The notes beneath the pieces are model-generated. The model saw only the letters and a program-made list of their open reading frames with translations, did not search any database and was not told where the DNA came from. Shown piece after piece: positions 1 through 12,200 of a stretch of 64,000 nucleotides of DNA. The DNA comes from Symbiodinium kawagutii (lineage: Eukaryota; Sar; Dinophyceae; Suessiales; Symbiodiniaceae), in the NCBI GenBank assembly GCA_009767595.1, contig VSDK01015795.1, positions 635,591 to 699,590 of the forward strand, read 5' to 3'. A program made the translations under genes and the position numbers. The first letter of the stretch is position 1. Each line of letters starts with the position of its first letter.

Positions 1-101
1 CAACCAACCAACCAACCAACCAACCAACCAACCAACCAACCAACCAACCAACCAACCAACCAACCAACCAACCAACCAACCAACCAACCAACCAACCAAC
101 C
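1..101. repeat. (CAAC)n tetranucleotide microsatellite
   Basis: About 25 perfect CAAC units open the window and decay into CTACCACCCACC. It is simple-sequence DNA with no coding content. Confidence 0.95.
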
Positions 102-134
102 TACCACCCACCAAGCATCACCCACCACCACCGT

Positions 135-246
135 TCCAGGGCACAGTTCCATCTCCAGCAGCTGCAGCACCGCTGGCGCCGAATCCCAAAAGCTCACGTC
201 CTTCAGCTGGGCCACGTTGGGCGGCGAAGCCGCCACGCAGCGGATC
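135..246 (-). other. Candidate coding exon, leucine-rich, unknown gene
   Basis: A GC-rich island follows an AG (GCGCCAG|GATCC) and stays open in one minus-strand frame. It reads as a leucine-rich stretch that includes NVAQLKDV and VLQLLEMEL. The left border is uncertain. It has the size and composition of the micro-exons confirmed elsewhere in the window, and it might be part of a leucine-rich-repeat protein. No neighbouring exon was found to confirm it. Confidence 0.3.
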
Positions 247-1388
247 CTGGCGCCGGGTCAGGGTCCAAGAGCTGGTGATGGGTGGTGATGAGCAGTGAGG
301 ATGGAGGGATTCTGATGGTTAGTAGGGATGAGTTCATGGGGATTTATATGGGGTTTAACACAGGAATTTAGAAGGATTATGGTGGTTGATAGTAGGGGAT
401 GAACAGAAAGATTTATGGGGATTTAAAGGAAATTAAAGGAAATTATAGGTTAAAGGAAACTATAGGGATTACAATGGTTAATAGAAGGGGATTATGACCA
501 CTGATCGTGGTTCAACAACTACCATATGGTGGTTTTACAGTGTTTTACAAAGGATTGACTTGTGGTTGATCCTAGGGGATAATAAGCAACAATAAGACCA
601 AAATGGTGATTTCTCGAGCCATAGGGGATAATGGGGGCTGTAACCATTGATAATGGTTAACAATAGGGGATGATAAGCAACAATATAGAGTGGGGATACA
701 CCAATTATATGGTGGTTTCTCAAGTCATAGGGGACCTAAAAATGGTTGGTATATTCCTACCATCTTGAGAAAGACCCATGGTGAGTTCACGCTTACACAC
801 TTTCTATAAGTCTACCCTTGAACGAACCAAGTGACCATTGATTGACTACTAAGAAACCAATCCTTGAGTACTATACCAGACCCACAGTTAGAATATGAAC
901 GTTGAAAATTCATTTTTTAAGATTCATCTCCAAATCGAATACCTGGGGAAAATATTTGGCAGTCAGAATATTGAGGATCATCCATATTCTAACTGCAGGT
1001 TTGCAAAAACCCTTGCAGGATCTTCCCAACCAGATATCTCAAGTTACATCAACTTACATATTCTAACTGCGAGTTCTACCCGGGTATAATTTTGAACATT
1101 CTAAGTGCGATTTTAGTTTTTGTCCATATTCTAACTTCTGGTCGGCTCTTGTACTTGGTTTACCACCTAGTTGTAGTTGGGAGGATCGCGCTAATGTGTA
1201 CTTCCTAGTTATTGACTATGACTGAAAATTGATGAAGCGTTGCTAGAAACTATAAACTACGAATTTTCAATTTAATAGCAACAGTTCATAATGACCTAGT
1301 AGTCAACAGAGGTTCAGTCACCCCTTGGTCTAAAAATCCGCTTGGCACTGCAAGAGCTCGTTGGGAACATCACTAGCTTGGTGAGAAC
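247..1388. other. Repeat-rich noncoding stretch
   Basis: AT-rich DNA made of short variants of ATGGTTNAT, TAGGGGATNAT and similar words. A foldback-family-A-like segment lies near 710-778 (GTTTCTCAAGTCATAGGGGA followed by a right arm CTTGAGAAAG). Several copies of CATATTCTAACT occur at 885-1135. No gene is supported. Confidence 0.6.
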
Positions 1389-1520
1389 CTGGCACGCACC
1401 CGGCCTGGCTCCAGCAGCCAAAGTGCCAAAAATGTCATAGCACGACAAGTCGAAGCCAATGGAAGTCACAAAAAGCAACACGTCGAACTCGTTGATTTCA
1501 TAGACTTTGTTCACCCATTC
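1389..1520 (-). other. Candidate exon: NRPS adenylation-domain fragment
   Basis: The 132-bp segment is flanked by CAG|GAA and GCCAG|GTTCTC, giving a clean 44-codon phase-0 exon. Its translation contains the residues DVLLFVTSIGFDLSCYDIFG followed by LAAGA. This resembles the core of amino-acid adenylation domains, where a phrase of the type D-V-x-L-x-x-T-S-x-x-F-D-x-S-x-x-D-I-F is followed by L-x-x-G. Dinoflagellates are known to carry NRPS and hybrid PKS/NRPS genes. No other adenylation motifs were found nearby, so this is either one exon of a dispersed gene or a relic. Confidence 0.5.
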
Positions 1521-2912
1521 CTGAGCACGCCACCGACGACCAGTGGACCGGCCTCCAACAATGAACGCAGTCGGAGACGGTGGAGCGTGAACCCGCGCGG
1601 ACTTGTGACGCTGGGGAGCAAGTGATACCAACAGCAACTGGGTATCAACGGTTATGGCGCATCAAGTAACCACTCAAAAGCAACATGAACCATCATTAGG
1701 AACCATCATTAGGAACCATCATCAAGCATCATTCAGCATCATTAGGAAACATCATTGAGCATCATGAAACATGATTAATGAATGATCGTCAAACTATCAA
1801 ACCATCATCTCAAACCATCATCAAACCCTCATGCACTCTGAGCTTCATTGACCATAATCAATTAGGCCTAAGTACCCACCATTAACCATAAACCATGATC
1901 GAGAACCATCACTGACCAACAATCACCGTCACCAACCCTCATTCACCAGCTTGCTTGGATGTGCAGCTGGGGTTATGACTAGGATATACCCATGCTATGA
2001 GGTAGTTGAACCAACCCCTATAACAACCAGGGTCAGTGGTACCCATCACGCCCAGATGCCACCAGGTGTACGATCGATGCATGGCTCACCGCAACACCTT
2101 TCGGTCGTCCCGTGGAGCCAGAGGTGAAAATGACCTCAGATAGAGTTGTTGAGGCTTCGTTAACCGCGAGGTGAATGAGATGTTGAGGTTTAATAACTGG
2201 TTTATAAGCTTAAAGATGGTTTAATGAAGTTAAACCTCAGTTAAGAATGAGGAATCAGTTTAATGACTGGTTTACTGATGGTTTGATGAGAATTTCGGAG
2301 CCCATGAGTGGTGGGTTGGGGGTACCTCCATTCGGTATTGGACCGATGATTTCGGGGTACCTGGATTGGGTGATTTGGGAGGACTCCCACGTTGAGAAAC
2401 AAACATTAGGAACCACCCACATTTGACAAACCATGATTAGCAGATTCGGCTAAATGATGGTTTCAATAATGGCTTCATGATCGTGTAAGAAATTGCTTCA
2501 ATAATTGCGTAATGACGGTGTCATGATGATTTGGTGATGGTTTACAATGGCTAGACCACAAATCAGTGACCAGGCGTTTGAAAAAGCCATTGACTACTAA
2601 CTAATCATGGTTTAATGATGTCTTAAGCAATGATTAAAAATGTTTTAACGATGGCTAATTTAGCCACCATTTAGCCATCTTGAAACCATCATCAACCATT
2701 GTCAACCACCGGGTGATTTTGCCCATGGCTATCCGACATGATGATGGGGAATGCACCCCTGCGCTGTCCTGGGCGGCGAATGCTGGCTCATAACCAACTG
2801 ATTTTCAACTTGTAATGATTAGGTGATGGTCAAGCGATAGCTACCAGCTATATACTGTGAATTGATGGTTCGCGATGGTTATTTCATGGGTAACTGTTGG
2901 TTAAATACAGTA
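1521..2912. other. Repeat-rich noncoding stretch
   Basis: It consists mainly of ATCATNAACCATCAT-type words (1680-1930) and their complements (2160-2900). Short GC-richer patches at 2080-2130 and 2750-2800 are too small to call. The left copy of the 18-bp target duplication of the neighbouring retrotransposon ends this stretch. Confidence 0.55.
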
Positions 2913-2930
2913 ATGCTTGACTGATGGTTA
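2913..2930. repeat. Target-site duplication, 3' side of the non-LTR element
   Basis: ATGCTTGACTGATGGTTA is repeated exactly at 14116-14133. The pair brackets the minus-strand retrotransposon. Confidence 0.85.
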
Positions 2931-3085
2931 CTCGACTGCGACCGATCCGTCACTGCAGCACCCCCGCATCAGCAAGGCGCCACAACCTCGGGTATTCCGA
3001 GACTAGTGAGATATCAGTGTGGACCTGTGAAGAATAATGATTGAGCTGAGGAAGTCCGATGTTGATATCCCACGCTTAGAGGTAA

Positions 3086-6000
3086 CTAGCTTTCAGCTTC
3101 CTCCGGAGGAGGTACAGATGTTCTGCGCCTCAAATGCAAATATCTACGATATCTTTGAATTCTATCCGTCCAATGTTCTTGATCTTGTGCATGCTCCGTC
3201 TGATGTGATTGCCGTTCAAGGAATGGGAGTTCTGGGATTCCGTAGACCTGTGCATCAGTTCTCATCGCAGCAAAACGGGTAACCAACAGGTCAGTGATCA
3301 ATGCTTGATGAGGAAAAGCAGGTCGATGCATGAAGCCTGACTTAGCGTTAGTATTGCCCATGATTCTCAAAGATTGAGCAAGCTTCTTGTCTGTCGGGAG
3401 TAACTTGCGTTGAAGAATGCCTTCGATATTTTGAATGGCTGAAGTGAAAGCATGAATCTGTTGCCCTACATCCAGATCCAGTTCATTGTAGTCTGTTCGT
3501 CGTGGTTGGAAGTCTGAGAGTCCACGGCCTGTGTTGACCACGACTCCCGTTTGCGTAAACAGCTTAAAAGATAACAACAGTTCAATCCATGCAACCCCTG
3601 CCCCAAGGGGATCCGGTTTTTGAGGCCATCGGAGCATCTGTAACCATTCAAGCAATTCCATGGTATAGCCTGTTCCCCACAGAAACGCCGACTGTTGTGC
3701 CGCGGTGGGTGGGCTGAAGTCGAAATGTTGCAATGGTTCTTCAACAGGTGGCCAGTGTTTCAAAATATCAATTTGTTCGTGCCATGGGACATGTTCAACA
3801 TTCATTCGGACTGGTTGGTCCGGCAAGAGCAATGCTTTGCGCAGCACATGCAGTTCCTTGAGGTATGATATGTACGTTTTTCTCTGCAGTACATGGTCAT
3901 CAAATTCCTTTGTGGAGTCCCATAGAGGGAATCTTGCCATCCAATTGTGCAGTGCTTGCTTTGCAGCCTTGTCCGCTGCTTCATTGCCGAGTTTGTGCCA
4001 AGTATCATACAACGAGTCACATTGAATATCAATGGCATGAGATTTGATTTTGTAGATCATATGGTTGTCAGTGAGATGTGCGTGCATCTGCAGCAAAATG
4101 TCAAAATTCTTTCGCTTATGGAGTGTGCGTATATCCAATGTGCGACGAAGCAATGCAACAATGTTGCATACGTACTGACTGTCAGTGTAAATGCACGCCC
4201 TGGGAACATGTTGAATGATCCAAGCAACAGCCTGAAGTTCTGCTCTGGAAATGGTCTGCCTTCCCCGCACTTCCCCAACTGCCTGCACTCGAAACTGCTC
4301 CGGCAAATCGCCAGTTCTTTGATATCTGGAGATAGCCGCTTTCTGCTGTGCTTCAGTGACAGATTGACATGAAATGACGGAAAATGCTGCTCGCCGAAAA
4401 TGAAAACTCTGGGGATGACTGCAACTACCATCGGTGTAGTAATAAACCGGTTGTTGTGGTTCCGGTATGAAGTCCGGAGCTGGTCGATGTTGCATATACC
4501 ATTGCATGAAAGGTGTATGATCAGGAGCATACACTGCAGGCAAATCTACATGACAGGTGTGTTGTTCTTGTAATGCTTCATGAAGGTCATTGTACTGTGC
4601 TCGAAGCGCACTAGTAGCTGGGCATTCCATGACTCGGTGCCGTTGGGTGTCTAAGTGACCGCAAAGAGAGCATTTGCCTTCTGTGTCAAGAAAGTGCTTG
4701 GTTTTGGTGCCTTGCATGGAGGCTCCAGTGAGATGTACTGCATATGCTTTCTGTTCACCGTTGAGATCGGCCGCTTTCATCAGATTCCTGGTTGCATGAA
4801 TATCCAAAGTTGGCAAAAATTGCCATTCTGGACGCAGCAAGCGTACTTGCAAAACTTCTCTGATCCATGCCTGGGTAGCTGCTTCTATGATTTCCTCGAG
4901 AGGAGAAGTGAGCAATGAAAAAGTAAGGATGGTGTCTGTATGGATCATAGCATGTCGGTCGATGCTCCATCCAATTCTTGACAAGTTATAGGTCAATGCC
5001 CCCGCAGGCCCCCATACATTCGAGTGAACCGCTGTATGGCTTGCTGCTAGGTGGGAAATGCTTGACGAAATGCATCTGTCTCAAAGGTTAAAAGATCTCG
5101 AACCTGCCTCAAACTCATGTGAATGAGCAGCAATTCCGGGTCAGTGATGAATGCATGCAGCAAAAGGTTGGCAAAATAAGGATTTGTGTTACTTCGGTCA
5201 AGAACCATAGTTTTGGAAACTGCAGAACGTAGTGTAGTGATCCAAGATTGTCCTACCACGTAGGTTGTGGCCCCCCAAAGGGCTTTGTTCACACTATGTT
5301 TACATATCAGTGCTCTGGTGCGCATGGAAAAGGTCTTTTTCCTGGCCCTTGTGAGTTGCAGGATAGCTTCATCATGTCGTTGACGTTGTGTCTTCCGTGA
5401 ATGCTGTTTGTTGTAATGAATGATATGTCCCAGCTCTCTAGCGTTGGAAAGTATCTGAATATCCAACGCCTGAGGCACAACTTCGGCTAGCCGTTCAGCA
5501 ATGACATGCTTGTCTCCCAAGTGCGTTGACCATGCCCACGTTTTGTTCCAATCAATGGCCTTTTGTTCCAATCAATGGCAAGGGCAAGGTTTTGTGTATA
5601 TGTACACGTGTATTCAAGTGCTCGTTGGTTGACCTCTGTGGACTGGCAATGCCAGCTCCAGTTATCTGCAAATGTTGCTGGGGATGCCTGCAATGTTTTG
5701 AGTGCTTCTAGCCAAGGTACTGTTAGTGCTATACATCCCAAAATGGACCAAGTATCTCCTTCTGGAAGTCCACACGACGTATCAGAGGCTTCAAAGTGAG
5801 AACCTGCTACCTGCCACCACCTGCGAGTCTGATCTAAAGTTGCGTACCAGGTATTCACTAAATCTTCTGGGAGTCCAAGATGCAAAAGTGCTTTTCGTGC
5901 TGGCACTCGAGGTAGGAGATTAAAGCACTTGACCAAGTCTAGTGTCAGTCCTTGTTTACGAAATTCCGCACCCTGGGTGAGAGCAAGTTCCAAGGAATAC

Positions 6001-9000
6001 TGGAATGCAAGCATGTGTCTCTGGGGTGATCTGGCCGGAAGAAAACCCAGGATCTCTGGCGGCATTTGATTACTCCAAGTGGCAAGTATTTGAGAAGTTG
6101 TGACCTTAGCCCACCATCTGTAAATAACACTAAGAAGAGTTATTGGCCGAATGTCGGCTGCAGAGCACAAATCTGCCTTCTTCGCCAGAGGTATGGTAAG
6201 GGCATGACTCAATTGAGGCGGAAAAGGCTGTCCACGACACTCATGGAAAACAGTGGCCAAAGCACTATAGCACTCATCTGGGAGATTTTTCAATTCATCA
6301 ATGAAAAACCCGTCACAGCCTCTGGCGGATGCACTCTTCATGGATTGGACGGCTTTCTTCCAGAGCATAGGGTTATCAAGACTAACCGAGATAGGTGGAG
6401 CTTGGGGTATTTCTTGGAGGTGTGCCTCGAACGGTGCCCAATCCGGTTGTTCGGCATGTCTTCCCCAATATTGCATCCAATGTTCATGCAATCGTTGAGC
6501 AATAGTCTGCGGTACCAATTCAGACTGTTCAACTGTGATGTCCGAGTTGAGTGGCAAGTCCATGTCAGCATCTTGGTTCATGGCATGGATTTGTTGTTCC
6601 TCAATGCTAATGACTTGTAATGTCGCAGGCCCATATTGGAAGACTGCTCCCGGTCCTAGCGGGACTACTTCAGTTGTAGACAATGTGACCAACCCGTGTG
6701 AGTTGTCTCTCATCTGTGCATGGTATTGTCGGCTGCATCGAAGCTCATCGAGTGGTGGATGACTTGGAGTTTTCACACTTCTCATGGCAATTTTTGAAAA
6801 ACCATGCGTCTCATCCCATTTGTGTTTGTACTTAATAAGCTTTTTCCGGTTCACTTCCAATTGGTTTGCTTCTGAATCTGTGTAGTGTATTAGCATGGGA
6901 ATCAAAGTATCCAGGTAAGCCGCATCTGGTATATGGAATGGATAGTGGCCAAGTTCCGGAAGATTGATGCACCAATTCGGAAAATATCCAAAACCTTTTG
7001 CGTTTGTGATTGCTTTCCATTCACGTTGCATGTCAATGACTTGTTGAGCAGTCCATGGAAGGACGATATTGAGCTTATTCAAGCGTCGAGCAAAACTTTG
7101 AAGTCTTCTGACCTGTTTCGTGTAGAGCATGACCTTGTAAGACATGGTTTCAAATTTCGGTGTGTACTGACCATCACATGCATTATTGACTTTCGGTACT
7201 AGCGGCCTTTGAACAGTCCGCAAGTGTGTCAGCCGTCCTCGATGTTCTTGTTTCAATCCGTTGTTGGGAAATGTTTGTGGATCTCGTTGGCGCTGCTCTT
7301 TCAAGGACAAATGAACTGCTTGTTCTACAGCTGCACCCCATCTTGGCAAAGCTTCTGCGAGGTCTAAAGGCTGAGAAGAATTCACAACAAAATGAAAATG
7401 CTTGGACACGATTTGCTTGTCTGGCTCCATGGGAATCCAAGATTTCGGCAATTTCCATTGTTTGATAATCGGCATCTGTTGTGGAATGTCAACCTCAAGT
7501 AGGATAGGGTCGTGATCATGAAAGAGTTTATTTTTGTCCACTACTATATTTCTTATCCAGGGAACAAAAATTGGATGGATCAACATTTGATCATGAGTCG
7601 TAGTGTCTCTGCACGTTGGCGGCATGACCTCACCATAAGTTTGCTCATGCCAGCTGGCTGTAGTTTGGTAGTGCTGAGACTGAAACCAGGTGAACGCATC
7701 CAATGCTTCAACAGGGCAATTGAAATCCCCTGCAAGCAGCGATGGCAATCCTACTTGATCGATCAATTCCGCTGCGGCTTGCATCAAGTCATTGTTTTTT
7801 TCTTTTGCATTGGCTAGACACTGTGGATAGCCATAAACCGATAGAACATGGAAGCGAAACATTCCTACCTGAATGATAGCACTGACAACCCTTGTTGCGT
7901 CAACCTTGTTAGGCAATACCATGCGGGCCGGTCGAGCTGGGTATTTTGAGTGAATGCTCACCCCAGAAGCCTGGCCTCTGGTGGCAGTTTCAAGCTGATG
8001 TTTCGAGTTCAGAGGCTCCACAGGCGGAGACCAAATTTGTTTGTATCCCAATCTGCACAGTTGTTTGGTCAAAAACGGCTGTGAATAGGCCGTTACACTG
8101 TTTTCAGCTGTACATAGAATATCACATCTCAGTGCTTTGACCTGTTCAATTTTACCATAGAGTGCAGTGGGATTGAGGAATCCTATGGTCAGTGCCGGTC
8201 CTGGATTGGACGCTTCGCCTATACGTGCCGCAACCATTGGATCATGATTTCTCTGGTGTATTGGTTGCCTAGGCGGATGGTGGCCAAAATGGCAGAAACA
8301 TGCATCACTAATGAACCTTCGCATCATATTGACAGGCAAAGGATATCCTATGTTTAAATGGAGATGAGGCTTGCAAAAGGAAAAAGTTTCTGTTGTGGCT
8401 GCATTCGATATCAATGTTTGGCGTGGGAAACAACTCTGCTGTGGAGCGAGTAAGTCAGTTCCAATGTCAAACAAAACAGAATCTTCTTCGTCAAGGTTCC
8501 TCATTCCTAGGTTGCCACAGTGCATGCTTTCAAATGTCACACTATGGCTTGTCGTGCGGCCTGGACGGCTGCCATTCCCTGCTGGGAAATGTTGCCGCAT
8601 TACTAAATTCAGATGCTCCCAGAACTGCTGCTGACAAGTGATCCGTTCAAGTACACGATCTGGAATTGGAATAACCATACATGCGCGATGCTTTGGGTTG
8701 TTCCAATTGGAGAAACAAATAACAGAGTACAAAATAGCAATGACTTGAAAGAATGACAAGGAACGATTGCAATGGAGAATGCCGCATTCCACTGCAAGAT
8801 CACAACACCCTACGGAGATAGCACAAGATTCGATATGCTGATCTGATTGCTTCCGTGGCATTGGGCGAAAGGCTTCATAAATTGATTCATGAAAGCATGA
8901 CATTCGCACTCGGCTGACACTGGTCGAAGCTGCTGAGTGCATCCCTATCTGCTTCGAAATTACAAATTGGAAAGGTATCATTCCCATGCACAAGGAATTG

Positions 9001-9248
9001 TACATCAATTGCAAGATTGTGAAAGAAACCCAATGAAGGGAGCCGCATTTCATTGGATGATATCTTTCTGATGCAGGATTGGCAGGCTTATCTGAACAAA
9101 AGTATAGAAACAGCTGACAGAAAGCTCGACAACATTGAATTATGGTATTGCTGAGTACCAAGAGCTGGGAAAACCTAGGCATGGTACTGTGCTCATCTGC
9201 TTGTGATGCATGTTGGAACCCCATGTTACATGTCATCTTCATCTTCAT
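3086..9248 (-). pseudogene. Retrotransposon ORF2: endonuclease, reverse transcriptase, zinc knuckle, RNase H (interrupted)
   Basis: The first ATG (9248) lies inside the end of ORF1. An N-terminal region of about 300 residues without a recognised domain leads to the junction RIGEASNPGP (about 8196-8226). The apurinic-type endonuclease follows, with LLAGDFNCP, THDQMLIHP and FHDHDP. RT motifs follow, with the active-site phrase FADNWSW at about 5655-5675. After the frame breaks, 4996-3086 carries a knuckle CSLCGH...HRVMEC and an RNase H with YYTDGSC, ISRAELQ, YTDSQY and NEAADKAA. There are three lesions: a 20-bp tandem duplication at 5541-5579 that shifts frame, an in-frame TAG at 5047-5049, and a shift within the G runs near 5000-5015. 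Frames used are 9248-5487, 5571-5047 and 4996-3086. Confidence 0.85.
5541..5579. repeat. 20-bp tandem duplication inside retrotransposon ORF2
   Basis: TTTTGTTCCAATCAATGGC occurs twice in a row, 20 bp apart (5541 and 5561). The extra unit moves the RT thumb region into another frame. Only one unit is compatible with continuous homology on both sides. Confidence 0.85.
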
Positions 9249-12200
9249 CTTCTGTGGGTGACTTACGCTTGTCAACACGGAGAAAAAGAGATTTCAGCTC
9301 CTCCATGGTTGCTGAGATCTTGCGATCTTGATTGCCCAGCGCATTGTTCAAAGTTGTTTCAAAGCTGCTAAAGGCATGTTTGGTTTCTTCGAACTGCGTG
9401 ACAAGTCTGGTATCGAGGTTGCACAATTTGGCATCCACATCCTTGTTCTGTTTGATCTGTTCCTCCTTGAACGTACGAAATGCCGACTCCAAGTTTTGGA
9501 GTTGTTGATCTTGATGTTGCAGCGCTGCTGTGGCTGGACCTGGCAGTGACGTTGAGGAAGTGGCAGCTGAAGCTGAGGCAATTTCATTTTTCATCCGTTG
9601 CTGGACAGCATTGTCCCATGGATCCATGTATGGGTCGCCCAATCGGTAAGGCGATTCAGCGCTGACTGATGTCTTGACTTCCTTGGTTGGTTTGGACATA
9701 GGACCAGCAATCAAACCAATGGCATTGGTGTGAACCTTGTCTGGCAATTTCTTGGCAATGATCGGAGTACCATTGAAATGCAGGCATTGATTTCTTGGTG
9801 CTTGGGAGGCCTGAACAAGCCAGGTTCTGGCTCCCAGTGATCTCAGCGGATGAATGTCCCATTGATTGGCCTGTCCCCACTCCGAGAGGACTGTGTGGTC
9901 CACTCCAAACGGGAGCGGCGACAGCTTCCAGGTTGATCCAACAGGTCGCAGCTCTGGTGGTGATTCATGAGGATGAAACAACTTCCAGACATCTGTGAAG
10001 TGACCAGCTTCAACTCGAATGCCAAAAGTTCCTTTCTTGCCACGTACCATGCCTGCAGTAGGTGGATGGGGTAGAGCAATCGCTTGAAGCCGAGCTGGCG
10101 CCATTTCTGTCCAGATGACTCTCCATTCCATGGCAATGCCCCCTTGCGGACTTTTCGGTGTGATGTAAAGTCCATTGTAGCCTGAGGAATGCAGGACCTT
10201 CCTCAGGTGACCCACCTTGATTTGCGCATGGAATTGTACCGATGTTGATTCCGCAGGCGATGATTCTTTCAATCCTTGTCGGAAGGATCTTCCATGAGGC
10301 ACATGGAGGACATTCGATAGCCCATCTCGCTCAAGCATCTGTGTTGCATATCTGACAGGTCCTTGGGTGATCTTGCGCCATTCCTCGGTGGAAAAGTCTT
10401 CTGACCATAAGGTGAATGCGCAAACTCGAATGTCGTTGGTTTCAACCTTTGGTGCTTGACTACTGAGAGTTCCGATCTCCTTTTCTCCCAGTTGTAGCAG
10501 ATATCCTGCAATCAGGCAAGTGTCTCCTGAAACGTTCTTTGCCGGGACTGTGATGCGATGAGGCAAGTCAACATCTGCAGGGAGATCCCCCACCACGAAA
10601 AGTGCCAGTTCATCTGCAAGAATGCGTTTTTGTGAACGTAACCATGGATCTGCTTGCTGCGGAGTAACCATTGTCACTCCTGGCACACATGGAGAAAAAG
10701 TAGCATGGATTGGCGCTTCTGCTTGATTGGACATCAAAAAGAATCCTGGTTGTATCTGATATTTGGAAATATCCAAATTGCGCAATTCTCTTCCTTGCTT
10801 CTTGGATGCAATGTTCTGAAATTTGCGCTGTGTTTTCTGCAAAGGCGTGAACTTCTCAGGAAGCGGTGCTTTGATGTCTAGGCACCACTGTCGCAGTTGT
10901 GCCTTAGAATCGTCACCTCCATTGACCATACTGAGTTGAGTTGCCGCTGGTAATCCATGCTGCTTGATCAATGTATCTACAACAGTGGGAACATCATGAA
11001 GTGTCATACCCAGTTCCATGAGCATGTTTGCCATCTTTGCATGGACTGCTTTGCGGTGGTCGTGTTTGGCACCAGTGCCTCCAACCATCGGAGGAATGAT
11101 TTGGCCTTTCACTCGGGGGAGGTTGTCTGGATTGGATCGAAGGCGAAATTTCGAAACATCGGTGTGTTCAATGATTCTTCTGGCTTGGACAACAAGGGAT
11201 GGTTGGTGGTGTGTCCAAATCAAACGAAATGCTTGACGAAGAGTCTTCAACAATCTTTCTCTCTGATCGACAGTCGCAATGCCAATGGTGCCCAAATAGT
11301 GTGGTCCATCATACATGTCAGCCGACAATTGTTGGGTCTGTTCGGTGGATGCTATGGCAGTGAGAAGCAATCTGGTGATGATTTGATCCTTCAACATGTG
11401 AACCGGTGTTGCAAACTTTGCTCCGTCTGGCCGGAACAGAAATTGTATATGTTCATTGTTGATGACCTGAAATGCCATCTGTCTTCCATGATTGTGTTGC
11501 CATGCTGGCGAAAAAGCAATCTTCCAAAATGTGGCAATTTGAAGGATGTGTTCTTCCTGTCCTTCAAAATGGACGCAAAGTATGTCTGCCATTGGTGGTT
11601 CAATCATGTATTGTGTGACATGATCATGGGCATTGAGGTAAGCTTCGTATTGGCAATATGGCTCAATGGGCATGGGAGTGCGAAAGACTCTCACGGCTTC
11701 AGTGAAAACATGATCTTTCGGAATGATACCATAGTCACAATGGAAAACATCTGCGAGTTCCGGATGCACTGTTTGAAGCTGGGTCCAAGTCTGATCTGCC
11801 ACTCTGACTGCATGAGTCTCTGCGTCGCCTTCGAAAATAACCATAGGAGTAGATCTGACCTGAACATGATCTTCCGGTGTTTCAATCATGTTGGCTGGAA
11901 TCATCAATGCATGCTGGACCGGTGATTGCATACTCTTGGTCAGTTCCTGGTTGGTGAGAGGCGGTTGATCAAGCAAGGTGCTTGGCAACAATTTGCCATC
12001 CCACAGTGCAGCAATCTGTTCAAGTGTGAAATGATCCCTTGGTTTCAGGACTCCATACGTGCCTGGAATAGCGTATGGAAAAACCGCTGGTGGTTGATCT
12101 GGCTGGGAATGGAAACACAGGTAGGCTGGTAATGAAAAAGCATGTTCTTCTGCAGCATCCTCGTTCGGCACTTGCGCTGGTTCGATGATTGTGATCGAAT

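Noticed and set aside
10957..11925. 322-codon plus-strand frame inside the LINE
   Set aside because: Antisense shadow of the intact ORF1; it contains no domain and has codon content unlike real exons.
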